The notes under the pieces: generated by a model | What the model saw: the letters and a program-made list of their open reading frames with translations, nothing else | Told to the model about the DNA's origin: nothing | The model's database searches: none | Shown here: positions 52,373 to 61,281 of the stretch, in pieces | Layout: the number at the start of each line of letters is the position of its first letter | Position numbering within the stretch: position 1 is the stretch's first letter | NCBI RefSeq assembly: GCF_044904675.1 | Contig: NZ_JADIKJ010000011.1 | Location: forward strand, 1 to 64,000 | DNA: 64,000 nt | Origin: Dyella_B jejuensis | Lineage (GTDB): Bacteria; Pseudomonadota; Gammaproteobacteria; Xanthomonadales; Rhodanobacteraceae | Direction of reading: 5' to 3' | Position numbers and translations under genes: made by a program

Positions 52373-52405
52373 GCTTCATCGTCGGTCCAGAATACGGGAG
52401 CGGCC

Positions 52406-53095
52406 ATGAGCCCGCATACCAACGGTAAGCCGGCGACCACCGCCGGCCGGCGGCGATGGGCGCCGGTGCGTTTCGTGCGTGCGCGACCGTGGCTGGTGAC
52501 TGCCAGCATCGTATTCGTGGCAGCGTGCGTATTGTTGACGATCGCCGGCGTCAAACCGGCTTCGGCGCTGCTGCTCAGCTTCGACCTGGGCGCCTTGCTT
52601 TACCTGGGCACGCTGGCGCGCATGTTCGTGCGTGCCGGTGCCGAGCACATGGCGCGGCGTGCACGGATGCAAGACACCGGACGGCGCGCAACGCTGTGGG
52701 TGGCGGTAGCGCTTTCCAGCGTGGTGCTGGTGGCCTTGTCGACCGAATTGCATGCCGCCAGGCACGGCGGCGCTACTGCATTGAGCATAGCCGCGCTCAG
52801 TATCGTGCTGTCATGGCTATTCATGAACACGATGTATGCCTTGCACTATGCGCATGGCTATTACGGCGATTTTGGACAACAGCACGAAGGCCTGGAATTT
52901 CCGGGCACGCGGCAGCCGGATTACTGGGACTTCGTGTATTTCGCCTTCGTGATCGGCATGTGTTTTCAGGTATCGGACGTGCAGATCACCAGCCAGACCC
53001 TGCGCCGCACCGCGCTGCTGCATAGCGTGGTGGCGTTCTTTTTCAATGTGTTCATCATCGCCATCAGCGTCAATATTGCCGCAGGATTGGCGTAG
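52406..53095 (+). CDS. DUF1345 membrane protein
   Basis: A 229-residue inner-membrane protein with five or so hydrophobic segments and conserved DUF1345 blocks: MNTMYALHYAHGYYGD, LEFPGTRQPDYWDFVYFAFVIGMCFQVSDVQITSQTLRR, and the end FFFNVFIIAISVNIAAGLA. The family is widespread and uncharacterised. The basic N-terminus (residues 1-28) is cytoplasmic. It lies in the same run as the GNAT gene. Confidence 0.88.
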   Translation: MSPHTNGKPATTAGRRRWAPVRFVRARPWLVTASIVFVAACVLLTIAGVKPASALLLSFDLGALLYLGTLARMFVRAGAEHMARRARMQDTGRRATLWVAVALSSVVLVALSTELHAARHGGATALSIAALSIVLSWLFMNTMYALHYAHGYYGDFGQQHEGLEFPGTRQPDYWDFVYFAFVIGMCFQVSDVQITSQTLRRTALLHSVVAFFFNVFIIAISVNIAAGLA

Positions 53096-53132
53096 GCGCG
53101 AAAAGGTTTGCGTTGGGCGAAGTGGCAGCCAG

Positions 53133-53615
53133 TCAGTCGCGGAAGTTGTCGAATTGCAGTGGCAATTCCACCTCGGCCTTGCGCAATGCCGCGATCGCCA
53201 GCTGCAGGTCGTCGCGCTTCTTGCCGGTCACGCGCAGCTTGTCGCCGTTGATCTGCGCTTCCACTTTCAGCTTGGCCGCCTTCAAGGTAGCGATCAGCTT
53301 CTTGGCGACCGGCTGCTCGATGCCCTGTTTCACCGTGATCTTCTGCCGTGCACCGGCCAGGTTGACTTCCGGATCGGCGATATCGAGCGCGCGGGTGTCG
53401 ATCTGTCGCGCCGCCAGGCGGCCGCGCAGGATATCCATCATTTGTTGCAACTGGAATTCGCTGGGGGCGCTTTGCGTGATCACGAATTTGTCCAGCTCGA
53501 ACTTTGCATCGGTGCCCTTGAAGTCGAAACGATTGGCGAGTTCACGGTTGGCCTGGTCGACCGCGTTGGTAAGCTCGTGCTTGTCGACTTCGGAAATCAC
53601 GTCAAAGGAAGGCAT
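53133..53615 (-). CDS. yajQ: YajQ family nucleotide-binding protein
   Basis: A 160-residue member of the YajQ family with the usual start MPSFDVISEVDKHELTNAVDQANRELANRFDFKGT and end VELPLQFDNFRD. In Xanthomonas the homologue binds c-di-GMP and alters transcription of virulence genes through a LysR partner; in other bacteria it binds nucleotides or RNA. The presence of a diguanylate cyclase in this window makes c-di-GMP binding plausible but unproven here. It converges with the DUF1345 gene. Confidence 0.93.
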   Translation of the reverse strand: MPSFDVISEVDKHELTNAVDQANRELANRFDFKGTDAKFELDKFVITQSAPSEFQLQQMMDILRGRLAARQIDTRALDIADPEVNLAGARQKITVKQGIEQPVAKKLIATLKAAKLKVEAQINGDKLRVTGKKRDDLQLAIAALRKAEVELPLQFDNFRD

Positions 53616-53709
53616 GGTGGCGGTCCGTAGCGGGAAGATCGCAAGTTTAAGCCATGCGAGTGTTGGATAATGCACCGATGTGCAGCTACGACCCTGCGGC
53701 GGTGATGGC

Positions 53710-54888
53710 GTGAAAGTGGATGTCCTGGTGATTGGCGCGGGGGCTGCGGGATTGATGTGCGCCATCACGGCCGGCCGGCGCGGACGGCAGGTGCTGGTAC
53801 TCGACCATGCCAACAAGCCCGGCAAGAAAATCCTGATGTCCGGCGGCGGGCGCTGCAATTTCACCAATCTGGGCGTGACGCCCGCGCAATACCTGTCGGC
53901 CAATCCGCATTTCGCCAAGTCCGCGCTGGCGCGATATACGCCGGCCGATTTCATCGCGCTGGTGGAAAGGCACCGCATCGCCTATCACGAAAAAGAACAG
54001 GGCCAATTGTTCTGCGACGAATCGTCCAAGCTGATCGTGCGCATGCTATTGGACGAATGCGCGGCGGCGAAGGTGCGTGTCGAAACCGGTTGCGGCATCC
54101 GGCAGGTACGCAAGAGCGGCGAGAGCTTTGCCGTCTCGACGGTGAAGGGCGAGATCCATGCCGATTCGGTGGTGGTCGCCAGTGGCGGCTTGTCGATTCC
54201 CAGCATGGGGGCCACGGGCTTTGGCTACGAGCTGGCGCGCCAGTTCGGGCACAACGTGCTTGCCACGCGCGCCGGCTTGGTGCCGCTGACCCTGAGCGGC
54301 AAGCACCAGGAGCATTACCAGGACCTCGCCGGCGTTGCGTTGCCGGTTGCCGCAGCGAAGGTAGGCAAGCAGGCTTTTCGCGCGGGCCTGTTGTTTACTC
54401 ATCGCGGCATCAGCGGCCCGTCGGTCTTGCAGATTTCCTCCTACTGGCAACCCGGCGACGATCTGCGTATCGATCTTTCGCCCGAGCAGGACCTGGGCCA
54501 GTGGCTGCTCGTCCAGCGCGCCGCGCGGCCGGCGGCCGAGTTGCGCAATGTCCTGGGCGATCTTCTGCCCAAACGCCTCGCGCAGCGCTTGTGCGAGCGC
54601 TGGCTATCCAGCAAGCCGATGCGCCAGTACCGCGATGCCGAGCTGCGCGACATGGCGGCGCGATTGCACGATTGGCCGATCGTGGCCAGCGGCACCGAAG
54701 GCTATCGCACGGCCGAGGTCACGCTGGGCGGCGTGGACACGGATGGGCTCTCGTCCGCCACCATGCAATCGAAGCAGGTGCCAGGGTTGTATTTCATCGG
54801 CGAAGTCGTGGATGTAACCGGCTGGCTGGGCGGCTATAACTTCCAGTGGGCGTGGGCGTCCGGGCATGCGGCAGGCGAGGCCGCTTGA
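53710..54888 (+). CDS. NAD(P)/FAD-dependent oxidoreductase, HI0933/BaiN type
   Basis: A 392-residue flavoprotein. The FAD-binding GAGAAGLMCAITAGRRG is near the N-terminus, followed by NKPGKKILMSGGGRCNFTN, the hallmark of the HI0933-like family (BaiN, RdsA), then SGGLSIPSMGATGFGYELARQFGH, and the end LYFIGEVVDVTGWLGGYNFQWAWASGHAAG. A GTG start at 53710 fits the family; the frame is open to 53680. The substrate is generally unknown; some members reduce bile acids or steroids. It is followed by another oxidoreductase gene 72 bp later. Confidence 0.88.
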   Translation: MKVDVLVIGAGAAGLMCAITAGRRGRQVLVLDHANKPGKKILMSGGGRCNFTNLGVTPAQYLSANPHFAKSALARYTPADFIALVERHRIAYHEKEQGQLFCDESSKLIVRMLLDECAAAKVRVETGCGIRQVRKSGESFAVSTVKGEIHADSVVVASGGLSIPSMGATGFGYELARQFGHNVLATRAGLVPLTLSGKHQEHYQDLAGVALPVAAAKVGKQAFRAGLLFTHRGISGPSVLQISSYWQPGDDLRIDLSPEQDLGQWLLVQRAARPAAELRNVLGDLLPKRLAQRLCERWLSSKPMRQYRDAELRDMAARLHDWPIVASGTEGYRTAEVTLGGVDTDGLSSATMQSKQVPGLYFIGEVVDVTGWLGGYNFQWAWASGHAAGEAA

Positions 54889-54960
54889 TGCGTTCGCCTG
54901 CGGTGAACATCCACCATGGTGAACTGGCCACCACATGCAACGGTACAACGGGAGACCATC

Positions 54961-55851
54961 ATGAAAGTCGGCTTTATCGGACTGGGTGCGATGGGCAGTG
55001 CCATGGCGAGCAATCTGGTCGCGGCCGGGCACAGTGTCACCGTGTGGAACAGATCCGAAGCGGCGACCGAAAAGCTCGCCTCGCTGGGCGCCAAGGTGGC
55101 GCGCACGCCGGATCGCGCGGTGCAGGGCGATGTGCTGCATAGCATGCTGGCGAACGACCAGGCCGTGCGCGAGGTGTTCATCGACGGCGGCCTGCTCGAC
55201 GCGATGGATCCCGGCACGGTGCACGTCAACCATGCCACCATCTCCGTGGCGCTCGCCCGGCAACTGGCCGAGGAGCACGCCAGGCGCAACCTTGGCTATG
55301 TGTCGGCGCCGGTATTCGGCCGGCCCGATGTCGCCGCCGCGGGGAAACTCAACATCCTGGTCGCCGGCGTCGCCAATGCGATCGAGAAGGCCAGGCCTTT
55401 GCTGGAGGCGATGGCCGCGAAGCTCTGGCCCATGGGCGAGCTGCCCGAGCGCGCCAACGTGGTGAAGCTGGCGGGTAATTTCATGATCGTCACGGCGATC
55501 GAAAGCATGGCCGAAGCGTCGGTGCTGGCACGCGCCTATGGGGTCGGTACGGCCGATTTCATTGAGCTGATGACCAGCACCCTGTTTGCTTCGCCGGTCT
55601 ATCAGGGCTATGGAAAATCGATCGCGGATCATCGCTTCACCCCGCCGGGATTTGCCTTGCCGCTTGGCCTGAAGGACGTGATGCTTGCGCAAGAAGCCGG
55701 ACACGCCGAGCGCGTGCCGCTGCCGCTGGCGGGCGTGCTGCGCGATAGCTTGCTCGAAGCATTGGCCGATGGCGCCGAAGGCATGGATCTTTCCGCCCTC
55801 GCCAGGGTGTCCGTGCGACGTGCCAACCTGGATCGGCGCGGCAGCGATTAG
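54961..55851 (+). CDS. NAD(P)-dependent beta-hydroxyacid dehydrogenase family protein
   Basis: A 296-residue member of the 3-hydroxyisobutyrate/tartronate semialdehyde reductase superfamily. GLGAMGSAMASNLVAAGH at about 6-23 binds NAD(P); the APVFGRPDVAAAGKLNILVAG and LAGNFMIVTAIESMAEA blocks carry the substrate and catalytic (KLAGN) residues, the latter near 170. Members reduce small 2- or 3-oxo acids or aldehydes, or act on imines. GGGAG lies 7 nt upstream of the ATG. Confidence 0.9.
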   Translation: MKVGFIGLGAMGSAMASNLVAAGHSVTVWNRSEAATEKLASLGAKVARTPDRAVQGDVLHSMLANDQAVREVFIDGGLLDAMDPGTVHVNHATISVALARQLAEEHARRNLGYVSAPVFGRPDVAAAGKLNILVAGVANAIEKARPLLEAMAAKLWPMGELPERANVVKLAGNFMIVTAIESMAEASVLARAYGVGTADFIELMTSTLFASPVYQGYGKSIADHRFTPPGFALPLGLKDVMLAQEAGHAERVPLPLAGVLRDSLLEALADGAEGMDLSALARVSVRRANLDRRGSD

Positions 55852-55854
55852 CGG

Positions 55855-56316
55855 TCAGCGCGGAAGCTGCGCCAGCCAGCGATCGAGCTGATTGGCAAAG
55901 GCCTGCTTGTCGCGCGGATGCAGGGCGGCCGGACCGCCGGTATCCACGCCGGTGCCGCGCAGTTCTTCCATGAAGTTGCGCATGCTCAGGCGCTGTCGGA
56001 TGGTATCGGGCGTATAGAGTTCGCCGCGCGGATGGACCGCCAGCGCACCCTTTTCGATCACGGCGGCGGCCAGCGGAATGTCTTGCGTCACCACCAGATC
56101 GCCGGGCATGACCTGGCGTGCGATTTCATTGTCCGCCACATCAAAGCCGCCGGGCACCTGGATGCCGCGGATGTAGGACGAAGGTGGCGTGCGCAGCGCA
56201 TGATTCGCCACCAGGGTCACGTGCACCTGCGTGCGTTGAGCGGCGCGAAAGAGTATTTCCTTGATCGCCACCGGACAGGCATCGGCATCCACCCAGATGC
56301 GCGCTGGCTCGCTCAT
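55855..56316 (-). CDS. YaiI/YqxD family protein (DUF188)
   Basis: A 153-residue protein of the YaiI/YqxD family, related to PIN-like nuclease folds. Conserved blocks are RIWVDADACPVAIKEILFRAA at the N-terminus, DVADNEIARQVMPGDLVVTQDIPLAA, and the end RNFMEELRGTGVDTGGPAALHPRDKQAFANQLDRWLA. The acidic residues WVDADACP and VVTQDIP are the presumed active site. Function is unknown. The start at 56316 is preceded by a weak site; it converges with the dehydrogenase gene. Confidence 0.92.
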   Translation of the reverse strand: MSEPARIWVDADACPVAIKEILFRAAQRTQVHVTLVANHALRTPPSSYIRGIQVPGGFDVADNEIARQVMPGDLVVTQDIPLAAAVIEKGALAVHPRGELYTPDTIRQRLSMRNFMEELRGTGVDTGGPAALHPRDKQAFANQLDRWLAQLPR

Positions 56317-56365
56317 GGCAATTGCCGGCCGGCGCGGCAACGTGGGTACCAGGGGCAGGGCCGGC

Positions 56366-57247
56366 TCATTCGCCGTTCCAGCGCAAGGTGCCGTCGATCA
56401 CTGTGTTGGTGTATCCGCCGATCCAGATCGTGCCGTCGACGATATGCGCGATCAGCAAGGCATCATGGCCCATCTCGCGCCCCTGGCTTACCGCGTAGCC
56501 TGATGCCAGCGGCCCATGCGGTTCGGCCTGGGTCAGGTAGGCCGCGATCAGGCCGTTGGCGGCGCCCGAGGCAGGATCTTCGACGATGCCAACACCCGAT
56601 GGGAAAGCGCGCACCACCAGGTGGTAGTCCGGATGGGTGCTGCGGGCGAACGCACACAGGCCCATGCTGCCGCTGGCGACGGCCAGCGCGCCGATGGCGC
56701 TGTGGTCTGGACGCCACGCCCGCAGACTGGCCTCGTCCACGCACTCGGCCAGCCACCAGCGCCGGCCGCCATCCACTAGCGCGGGCGGCAACTTGCCCAA
56801 GTCAATGCCATCGAGCGTGGCCGCGAGCAAAGGATGGGCATGCAATCCGGTCTTCACTACGCGCGCTTCGGGTGATTGCAGCAAGAGCCGGCGCTGGGCA
56901 TTGCTTTCTTCCACGCGGATCGGCAATACGCCAGCGCCGCATTCCTGCCAGAGCAGGCCGTCCTTTGGCGTAGCCAGCCCGCATTCGAGGACGGCGTGCG
57001 CGCTGCCGATGCTGGGATGGCCGGCAAAGGCGATTTCCTTTTGCGGCGTAAAGATGCGCACGCGATAACTGGCTTTCGAATCGCCCGGCGGCAACAAAAA
57101 GGTGGTTTCGACCAGATTGGTCCAGCGCGCAAAGCGCTGCATGTGCGCATCGCTCCAACCGGCGGCGTCGGTGACGACACCCAGGTGGTTGCCGCCGCCG
57201 GGACTCGCGGCGAAGACGTCCAGGTGCATATAGCGGATTGGGTTCAT
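56366..57247 (-). CDS. PhzF family isomerase-like protein
   Basis: A 293-residue protein of the PhzF (phenazine biosynthesis) fold, two diaminopimelate-epimerase-like halves. The active Glu is at 47 in NLVETTF, with FAGHPSIGSAHAVLE and DPASGAANGLIAAYL as family motifs. True PhzF acts in phenazine synthesis, but no phenazine genes are nearby; many members isomerise other small acids. The start at 57247 (MNPIRYMHLDVFA) matches the family. It is divergent from the rhomboid gene. Confidence 0.88.
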   Translation of the reverse strand: MNPIRYMHLDVFAASPGGGNHLGVVTDAAGWSDAHMQRFARWTNLVETTFLLPPGDSKASYRVRIFTPQKEIAFAGHPSIGSAHAVLECGLATPKDGLLWQECGAGVLPIRVEESNAQRRLLLQSPEARVVKTGLHAHPLLAATLDGIDLGKLPPALVDGGRRWWLAECVDEASLRAWRPDHSAIGALAVASGSMGLCAFARSTHPDYHLVVRAFPSGVGIVEDPASGAANGLIAAYLTQAEPHGPLASGYAVSQGREMGHDALLIAHIVDGTIWIGGYTNTVIDGTLRWNGE

Positions 57248-57356
57248 ACGGCTCGGCGGCGATGCGGACGTGGCTTGATCGCGCATTCTAGCCGTCGACA
57301 ACTTGGCTCGTGAACGTCAAGATGGAGAAATTCCAAACAATTGTCGGATTCGTCAT

Positions 57357-57965
57357 ATGCCGATTACGCTGCTCATCATCCTCGCCGCCACCTGCATCGT
57401 CTCCTTCATGGCGTTCAATAATCGGCGCCTGATCGACGACCTGATCCTGTGGCCGCCCGCGATCGAGCGTAAGCGCGAATATTACCGGCTGGTCACCTAT
57501 GGATTGATCCACGCCGATCCGATGCACCTGTTGTTCAACATGATGACGCTGTTCTTTTTCGGTCGCGTGATGGAGCCGTTCTACAACCAGACGCTGGGTG
57601 CGTTCGGCTTTGGCCTGTTCTACCTCGGCGGGCTGATCGTTTCGATTCTGCCCACGTACCTGAAGAACCGCCGCAACAACAATTACCACAGCCTGGGGGC
57701 GTCCGGCGCGGTGTCGGGGGTATTGTTCGGCTACGTCATGCTTGCGCCGTGGACGCGGATCCTGGTGTGGTTCGTGCCGGTGCCGGCGATCATTTACGCG
57801 GTGCTCTACGTGGGTTATTCGATCTACATGGACCAGCGCGGGCAGGGCAATATCAACCATAGCGCCCACTTGTGGGGCGCCGGTTACGGGGTGCTGTTCA
57901 CCGTGTTGATTAATCCTGCTGTGCTGCCGCATTTCCTGGCTGCGTTATCGCAGCCGGGCATATGA
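57357..57965 (+). CDS. Rhomboid family intramembrane serine protease
   Basis: A 202-residue membrane protease with six hydrophobic helices. The catalytic Ser is at 116 in GASGAVSG and the catalytic His at 171 in AHLWGAGYG; HLLFNM near 57-62 is the conserved H-x3-N loop-supporting segment. It cuts transmembrane helices of other proteins. The N-terminus is short without a cytosolic domain. It lies 79 bp upstream of the histone-like gene on the same strand; no functional link is evident. Confidence 0.9.
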   Translation: MPITLLIILAATCIVSFMAFNNRRLIDDLILWPPAIERKREYYRLVTYGLIHADPMHLLFNMMTLFFFGRVMEPFYNQTLGAFGFGLFYLGGLIVSILPTYLKNRRNNNYHSLGASGAVSGVLFGYVMLAPWTRILVWFVPVPAIIYAVLYVGYSIYMDQRGQGNINHSAHLWGAGYGVLFTVLINPAVLPHFLAALSQPGI

Positions 57966-58044
57966 GTTGAACTTGCTCATTGCGCGTACATCCAGAAATG
58001 CTCTAATTAAACCTCGTCAACGATCACCGCCGGAGTACGCACGC

Positions 58045-58731
58045 ATGGCAACGACCCGCAAGTCTGCCGCGAAGAAGTCCGCGGCCCGCAAGGCAACCCG
58101 AAGCGCAAGCCAGGCCAGGAACAAGCCGGCTGGCAAGGGAGCTGTAAAAAAAGCCGTTAAAAAAGCTGCAGTCGGCAGAAAGGTGGCAAAGAAGGCAGCG
58201 CGCAAGACGGCAAAAAAAGCAGTAGTTAGAAAGAACGCCGCCACGGCCGTAGGCAAGAAGGTCGCAGGCAAGGCGGTAAAGAAGGCGGCCGCGCGTAAGA
58301 CGGCTACGCCGTCCACGAAAGCCGCGACCGGCAAGGTCACCAGAAAGGCCGCCAAGAAAGCCAGCAAGAAGGCCACAGGCAAGGCGGCGCCGACCAAGAA
58401 GGCGCCGGCCAGAAACGCTTCTCGTTCATCCGCTGCCACGCCTGCGCCGCAGGCAAAGCCGGTGGCGAAAAAGGTGGCGAGGCCGCCGAAAAAGCCGGTG
58501 GTGGCCGAACCATCCGCCCCGGCTCATATCAGCCCGGAAGAAGCTGTTGCGCATATCCAGGCCCTGCTGCAAGCCAAGCAGGAGCGCATCAAGCAAGGTC
58601 CGACCTGGCCTGGCGCCACCTCCGTGCCGCATGTCGGCAACGATGGCGCGCCGAACCATGACAATCATTTCAGCGATGTGCATCACGTGCCGCATGCACG
58701 CGGCGATCAAGTTAAAAATGGAAAGAGTTAA
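58045..58731 (+). CDS. Histone H1-like, Lys/Ala-rich DNA-binding protein
   Basis: A 228-residue, very basic protein. Residues 1-150 consist mainly of Lys, Ala, Arg and Thr in KKAxxK and KAAKK-type repeats like the C-terminal tails of eukaryotic histone H1 or the Pseudomonas AlgP protein; a Pro/Ala-rich part follows, then a C-terminal segment (about 178-228) with HISPEEAVAHIQALLQAKQERIKQGPTWPG and a His-rich end. It probably compacts DNA or regulates transcription. GGAG lies 8 nt before the ATG. A terminator follows. Confidence 0.85.
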   Translation: MATTRKSAAKKSAARKATRSASQARNKPAGKGAVKKAVKKAAVGRKVAKKAARKTAKKAVVRKNAATAVGKKVAGKAVKKAAARKTATPSTKAATGKVTRKAAKKASKKATGKAAPTKKAPARNASRSSAATPAPQAKPVAKKVARPPKKPVVAEPSAPAHISPEEAVAHIQALLQAKQERIKQGPTWPGATSVPHVGNDGAPNHDNHFSDVHHVPHARGDQVKNGKS

Positions 58732-58762
58732 GCGAACGCGCCATTGACATGATTGGCGTAGC

Positions 58763-58800
58763 AAAAGGCCGGCTTGTATTTAAACGCAAGCCGGCCTTTT
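58763..58800. terminator. Intrinsic terminator after the histone-like gene
   Basis: A 14-bp perfect stem (58763-58776 with 58787-58800) with a 10-nt loop, A-run before and T-run after. Confidence 0.88.
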
Positions 58801-58871
58801 CCATTCCCGCTCACGGCCCATTTATTGCCCGAGGAATAACGTGGTTGCGTGGATCGCATGGAGTCCCCGCC

Positions 58872-59210
58872 ATGAATAATTCCGTCAAATACCTGCTTGC
58901 CGGCTTGATGCTGGCAGGTTCTCTGGTTGCACTGTCCGGTTGTGTGCCTAGCTACAGCTATGTTCAGGGCAATGGTTACGCAGGCGATGCTTACTATGGA
59001 AGCGGCCCGGCCGTGATCTACGGCGATCCGTATGGCTATTACCCTTGGGGTGGCTATTACGGTGGCTATTGGGGCGGTTATTACGGTTATTACGGCGGCT
59101 ATCGCGGATGCTGCCATGGCGGTGGTCGTTATTGGCGAGGCGGCGGCTTGCGCGGTGGCGGCCATGGCGTAGCGCACGGCTCGTCAGGCGGCGGCCATCC
59201 CGCGCACTGA
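58872..59210 (+). CDS. Gly/Tyr-rich lipoprotein
   Basis: A 112-residue lipoprotein with lipobox LSGC (Cys at about 24). The mature part is very rich in Gly and Tyr (YGYYPWGGYYGGYWGGYYGYYGG) and ends in a Gly/Arg/His-rich tail. Such sequences are usually disordered outer-membrane or surface proteins. There is no strong ribosome site beyond a weak purine patch. It is followed 27 bp later by an aminopeptidase gene, also a lipoprotein, in the same direction. Confidence 0.72.
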   Translation: MNNSVKYLLAGLMLAGSLVALSGCVPSYSYVQGNGYAGDAYYGSGPAVIYGDPYGYYPWGGYYGGYWGGYYGYYGGYRGCCHGGGRYWRGGGLRGGGHGVAHGSSGGGHPAH

Positions 59211-59237
59211 CCCGCTCGCTTAAGTCAAAATGCGGGG

Positions 59238-60317
59238 ATGACCTTACTCCGTACTGTTTTCCACCGTGCTCAGCTTGCTTGCTATATTGCGATGGCTTGT
59301 GCGCTTGGCGCATGCGCCGACTTGCGTTACTACGCCCACGTGACCCACGGTGAAAGCGCGCTGCTGCTTGAACGCCGCTCGGTGCGCAAGGTGATCGCCA
59401 ATCCGGCTACCGATCCAAGGCTGGCTGTCCGCCTGCGGCTTTCCCAGCAGGCGCGGCAATTCGCCACCGCGCAGCTCAAACTGCCGGACAATCGCAGCTA
59501 CACCTATTACGTCGAACTGCACCGTCCCTATGTAGTGTGGAACGTTTATGCCACGCCGCGTTTTTCGGTCGATGCGGTGCCGCAGTGTTTTCCCATCGCC
59601 GGATGCGTGGCCTATCGCGGCTGGTTCGATGAAAAAAAGGCCCTTGCCAGTGCACGACAGTTGCGAGCGCAGGGCAAAGACGTCTACATCGGCGGGGTTC
59701 CGGCGTATTCCACGCTCGGCTGGTTTGCCGATCCCATCCTCAGCAGCATGCTGCGCTGGGATGACGACGAACTGGTCGGTACGATTTTCCACGAGCTCGC
59801 CCATCAGCTTATCTACGTCAAAGGCGATACCGCGTTCAACGAAAGCTACGCGATGTTTGTGGAAGACCAAGGCGTTCGGGAATGGCACCGCTCGCGCGGC
59901 GAGGTCGAAGGAAATGACCGCGATCAAGCCATGGATGATGGCTTTACCCAACTGGTGCTGGACCTGCGTGGACGGCTGAAAAAGCTGTATGCCAGCGACG
60001 GTGATGAGCCTTCGATGGAAGCGGGCAAACAGCGCGCCATCGCCGACTTCCGCGCGCGTTACGTCGCATGGCGCGACAAATATTGGCCGGGCGACCATCG
60101 CTACGATAAGTGGGTATCAGGTCCGATCAACAACGCCACCCTGTTGCCTTTCGGCCTGTATGACCAGTGGGAGCCTGCGTTCGCGGAGCTGTTCAAGCAG
60201 GCCGATGGACAATGGCCGGATTTCTATGCCCGCGTCCGTGCGCTGGGAAAGGCGCCTCGGGCACAGCGTGAAGCAGGCCTGCGTAGCTTGTTGAGTATGT
60301 CCGGGAAGCCGCAGTAG
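59238..60317 (+). CDS. Predicted zinc aminopeptidase lipoprotein (PF10023 type)
   Basis: A 359-residue protein of the predicted aminopeptidase family. The signal ends with lipobox LGAC (Cys26). The zinc site is HELAHQ at 185-190, with the downstream acidic residues in NESYAMFVEDQGVREW as third ligand. FARDYVAWRDKYW-like helices and NNATLLPFGLYDQWEPAF complete the family pattern. It probably trims peptides in the periplasm. It lies just after the Gly/Tyr-rich lipoprotein and converges with the cytochrome gene. Confidence 0.88.
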   Translation: MTLLRTVFHRAQLACYIAMACALGACADLRYYAHVTHGESALLLERRSVRKVIANPATDPRLAVRLRLSQQARQFATAQLKLPDNRSYTYYVELHRPYVVWNVYATPRFSVDAVPQCFPIAGCVAYRGWFDEKKALASARQLRAQGKDVYIGGVPAYSTLGWFADPILSSMLRWDDDELVGTIFHELAHQLIYVKGDTAFNESYAMFVEDQGVREWHRSRGEVEGNDRDQAMDDGFTQLVLDLRGRLKKLYASDGDEPSMEAGKQRAIADFRARYVAWRDKYWPGDHRYDKWVSGPINNATLLPFGLYDQWEPAFAELFKQADGQWPDFYARVRALGKAPRAQREAGLRSLLSMSGKPQ

Positions 60318-60325
60318 GCGTCGCT

Positions 60326-61138
60326 TCAGGGACGGACCTTGTGCTGCGCCATATAGCGCAAATAAGCGAGCAGGGCACCGAGATCCGCATCCGACAACGA
60401 TTCCTGCGTGGCAAAACCGGACATCTTTCCCTCCGGCCAGCGCCGCAGCGATTGTGGATTGCGGATGAAGGCGCGCAACATGGCGTCGCTCAGGTATTCG
60501 GTGGGGCTATGCGGGATGTTGAGGTCCGGCCCCATGCGCGCGTCGCCCTGTCCGTTGAGCGTATGGCAGGCAAAGCAGGTGCGCTGGAAAACCTTGTAAC
60601 CGTGGCGGACAGGGCTGTCCGCGGGCAGCGCGACGGCCGGAGCGGTGGCGGGGAAGCGCGCGGCTATATTCTGCGTGCGCCGGATGCGCACCAACTGGTA
60701 AGGCCATTGCTCAGTGCCGATGCCGGCTGCTGCCGGGTTCGTCCACACAACGTAGAACGGGCCGGCGTCGCCTTTGTGATCGGGCAGCGGCGGCCATGGA
60801 TGCCGTGGGTCCTCGACGGCAAGCCATGCTTGCGCGCCTGCCTGGTCGAGGATGGTATCTGCAGGAATGTCGATCGAAAAACCGTCAGCTGCCACGAATT
60901 GCAAACGATCTCCGCGTTGCAGGCCCGGAAGCAGGGCGCGTAGCGGAACCGCGCGGTACGTCATGGTGCCGCGAAACGCCACATCGATGGGGATGGTGAC
61001 GTTCCGGACGTCCGGGCGCGCCAATAGTTGTGAGGTGGTCCAGAGATGCACGCCACGGCCAGCGTCGACATTCAGCTCGGCCGCGCGCAGAGGCAAGGCG
61101 AAGCACAGCGCTGACAGGCATAAGCGGCGAAGCCACAT
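60326..61138 (-). CDS. c-type cytochrome with N-terminal sulfite-oxidase-like segment
   Basis: A 270-residue exported protein. A signal peptide (about 1-20) is followed by a domain (about 21-155) with RAVPLRALLPGLQRGDRLQFVAADGFSIDIP, which recalls short molybdopterin-binding-like folds but lacks a clear cofactor Cys, and a C-terminal class I cytochrome c domain with CFACH at 188-192 and a likely distal Met in GKMSGF. It carries electrons in the periplasm, but its partner is not visible. AGGA lies 9 nt before the ATG. It is divergent from the small-RNA candidate. Confidence 0.82.
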   Translation of the reverse strand: MWLRRLCLSALCFALPLRAAELNVDAGRGVHLWTTSQLLARPDVRNVTIPIDVAFRGTMTYRAVPLRALLPGLQRGDRLQFVAADGFSIDIPADTILDQAGAQAWLAVEDPRHPWPPLPDHKGDAGPFYVVWTNPAAAGIGTEQWPYQLVRIRRTQNIAARFPATAPAVALPADSPVRHGYKVFQRTCFACHTLNGQGDARMGPDLNIPHSPTEYLSDAMLRAFIRNPQSLRRWPEGKMSGFATQESLSDADLGALLAYLRYMAQHKVRP

Positions 61139-61281
61139 GGCAAAAGTCCTTGTGGTGACAGGCACTTGGAAATGGTACAGATAAAACCGTATGGTGCCGG
61201 CGCCGGCAAGCTATCGATAAGCTGAACCGATCCAAATGGCACCTTGAACTTCCCCTGCCGCGGCCACACTAAGTAGTCGTA

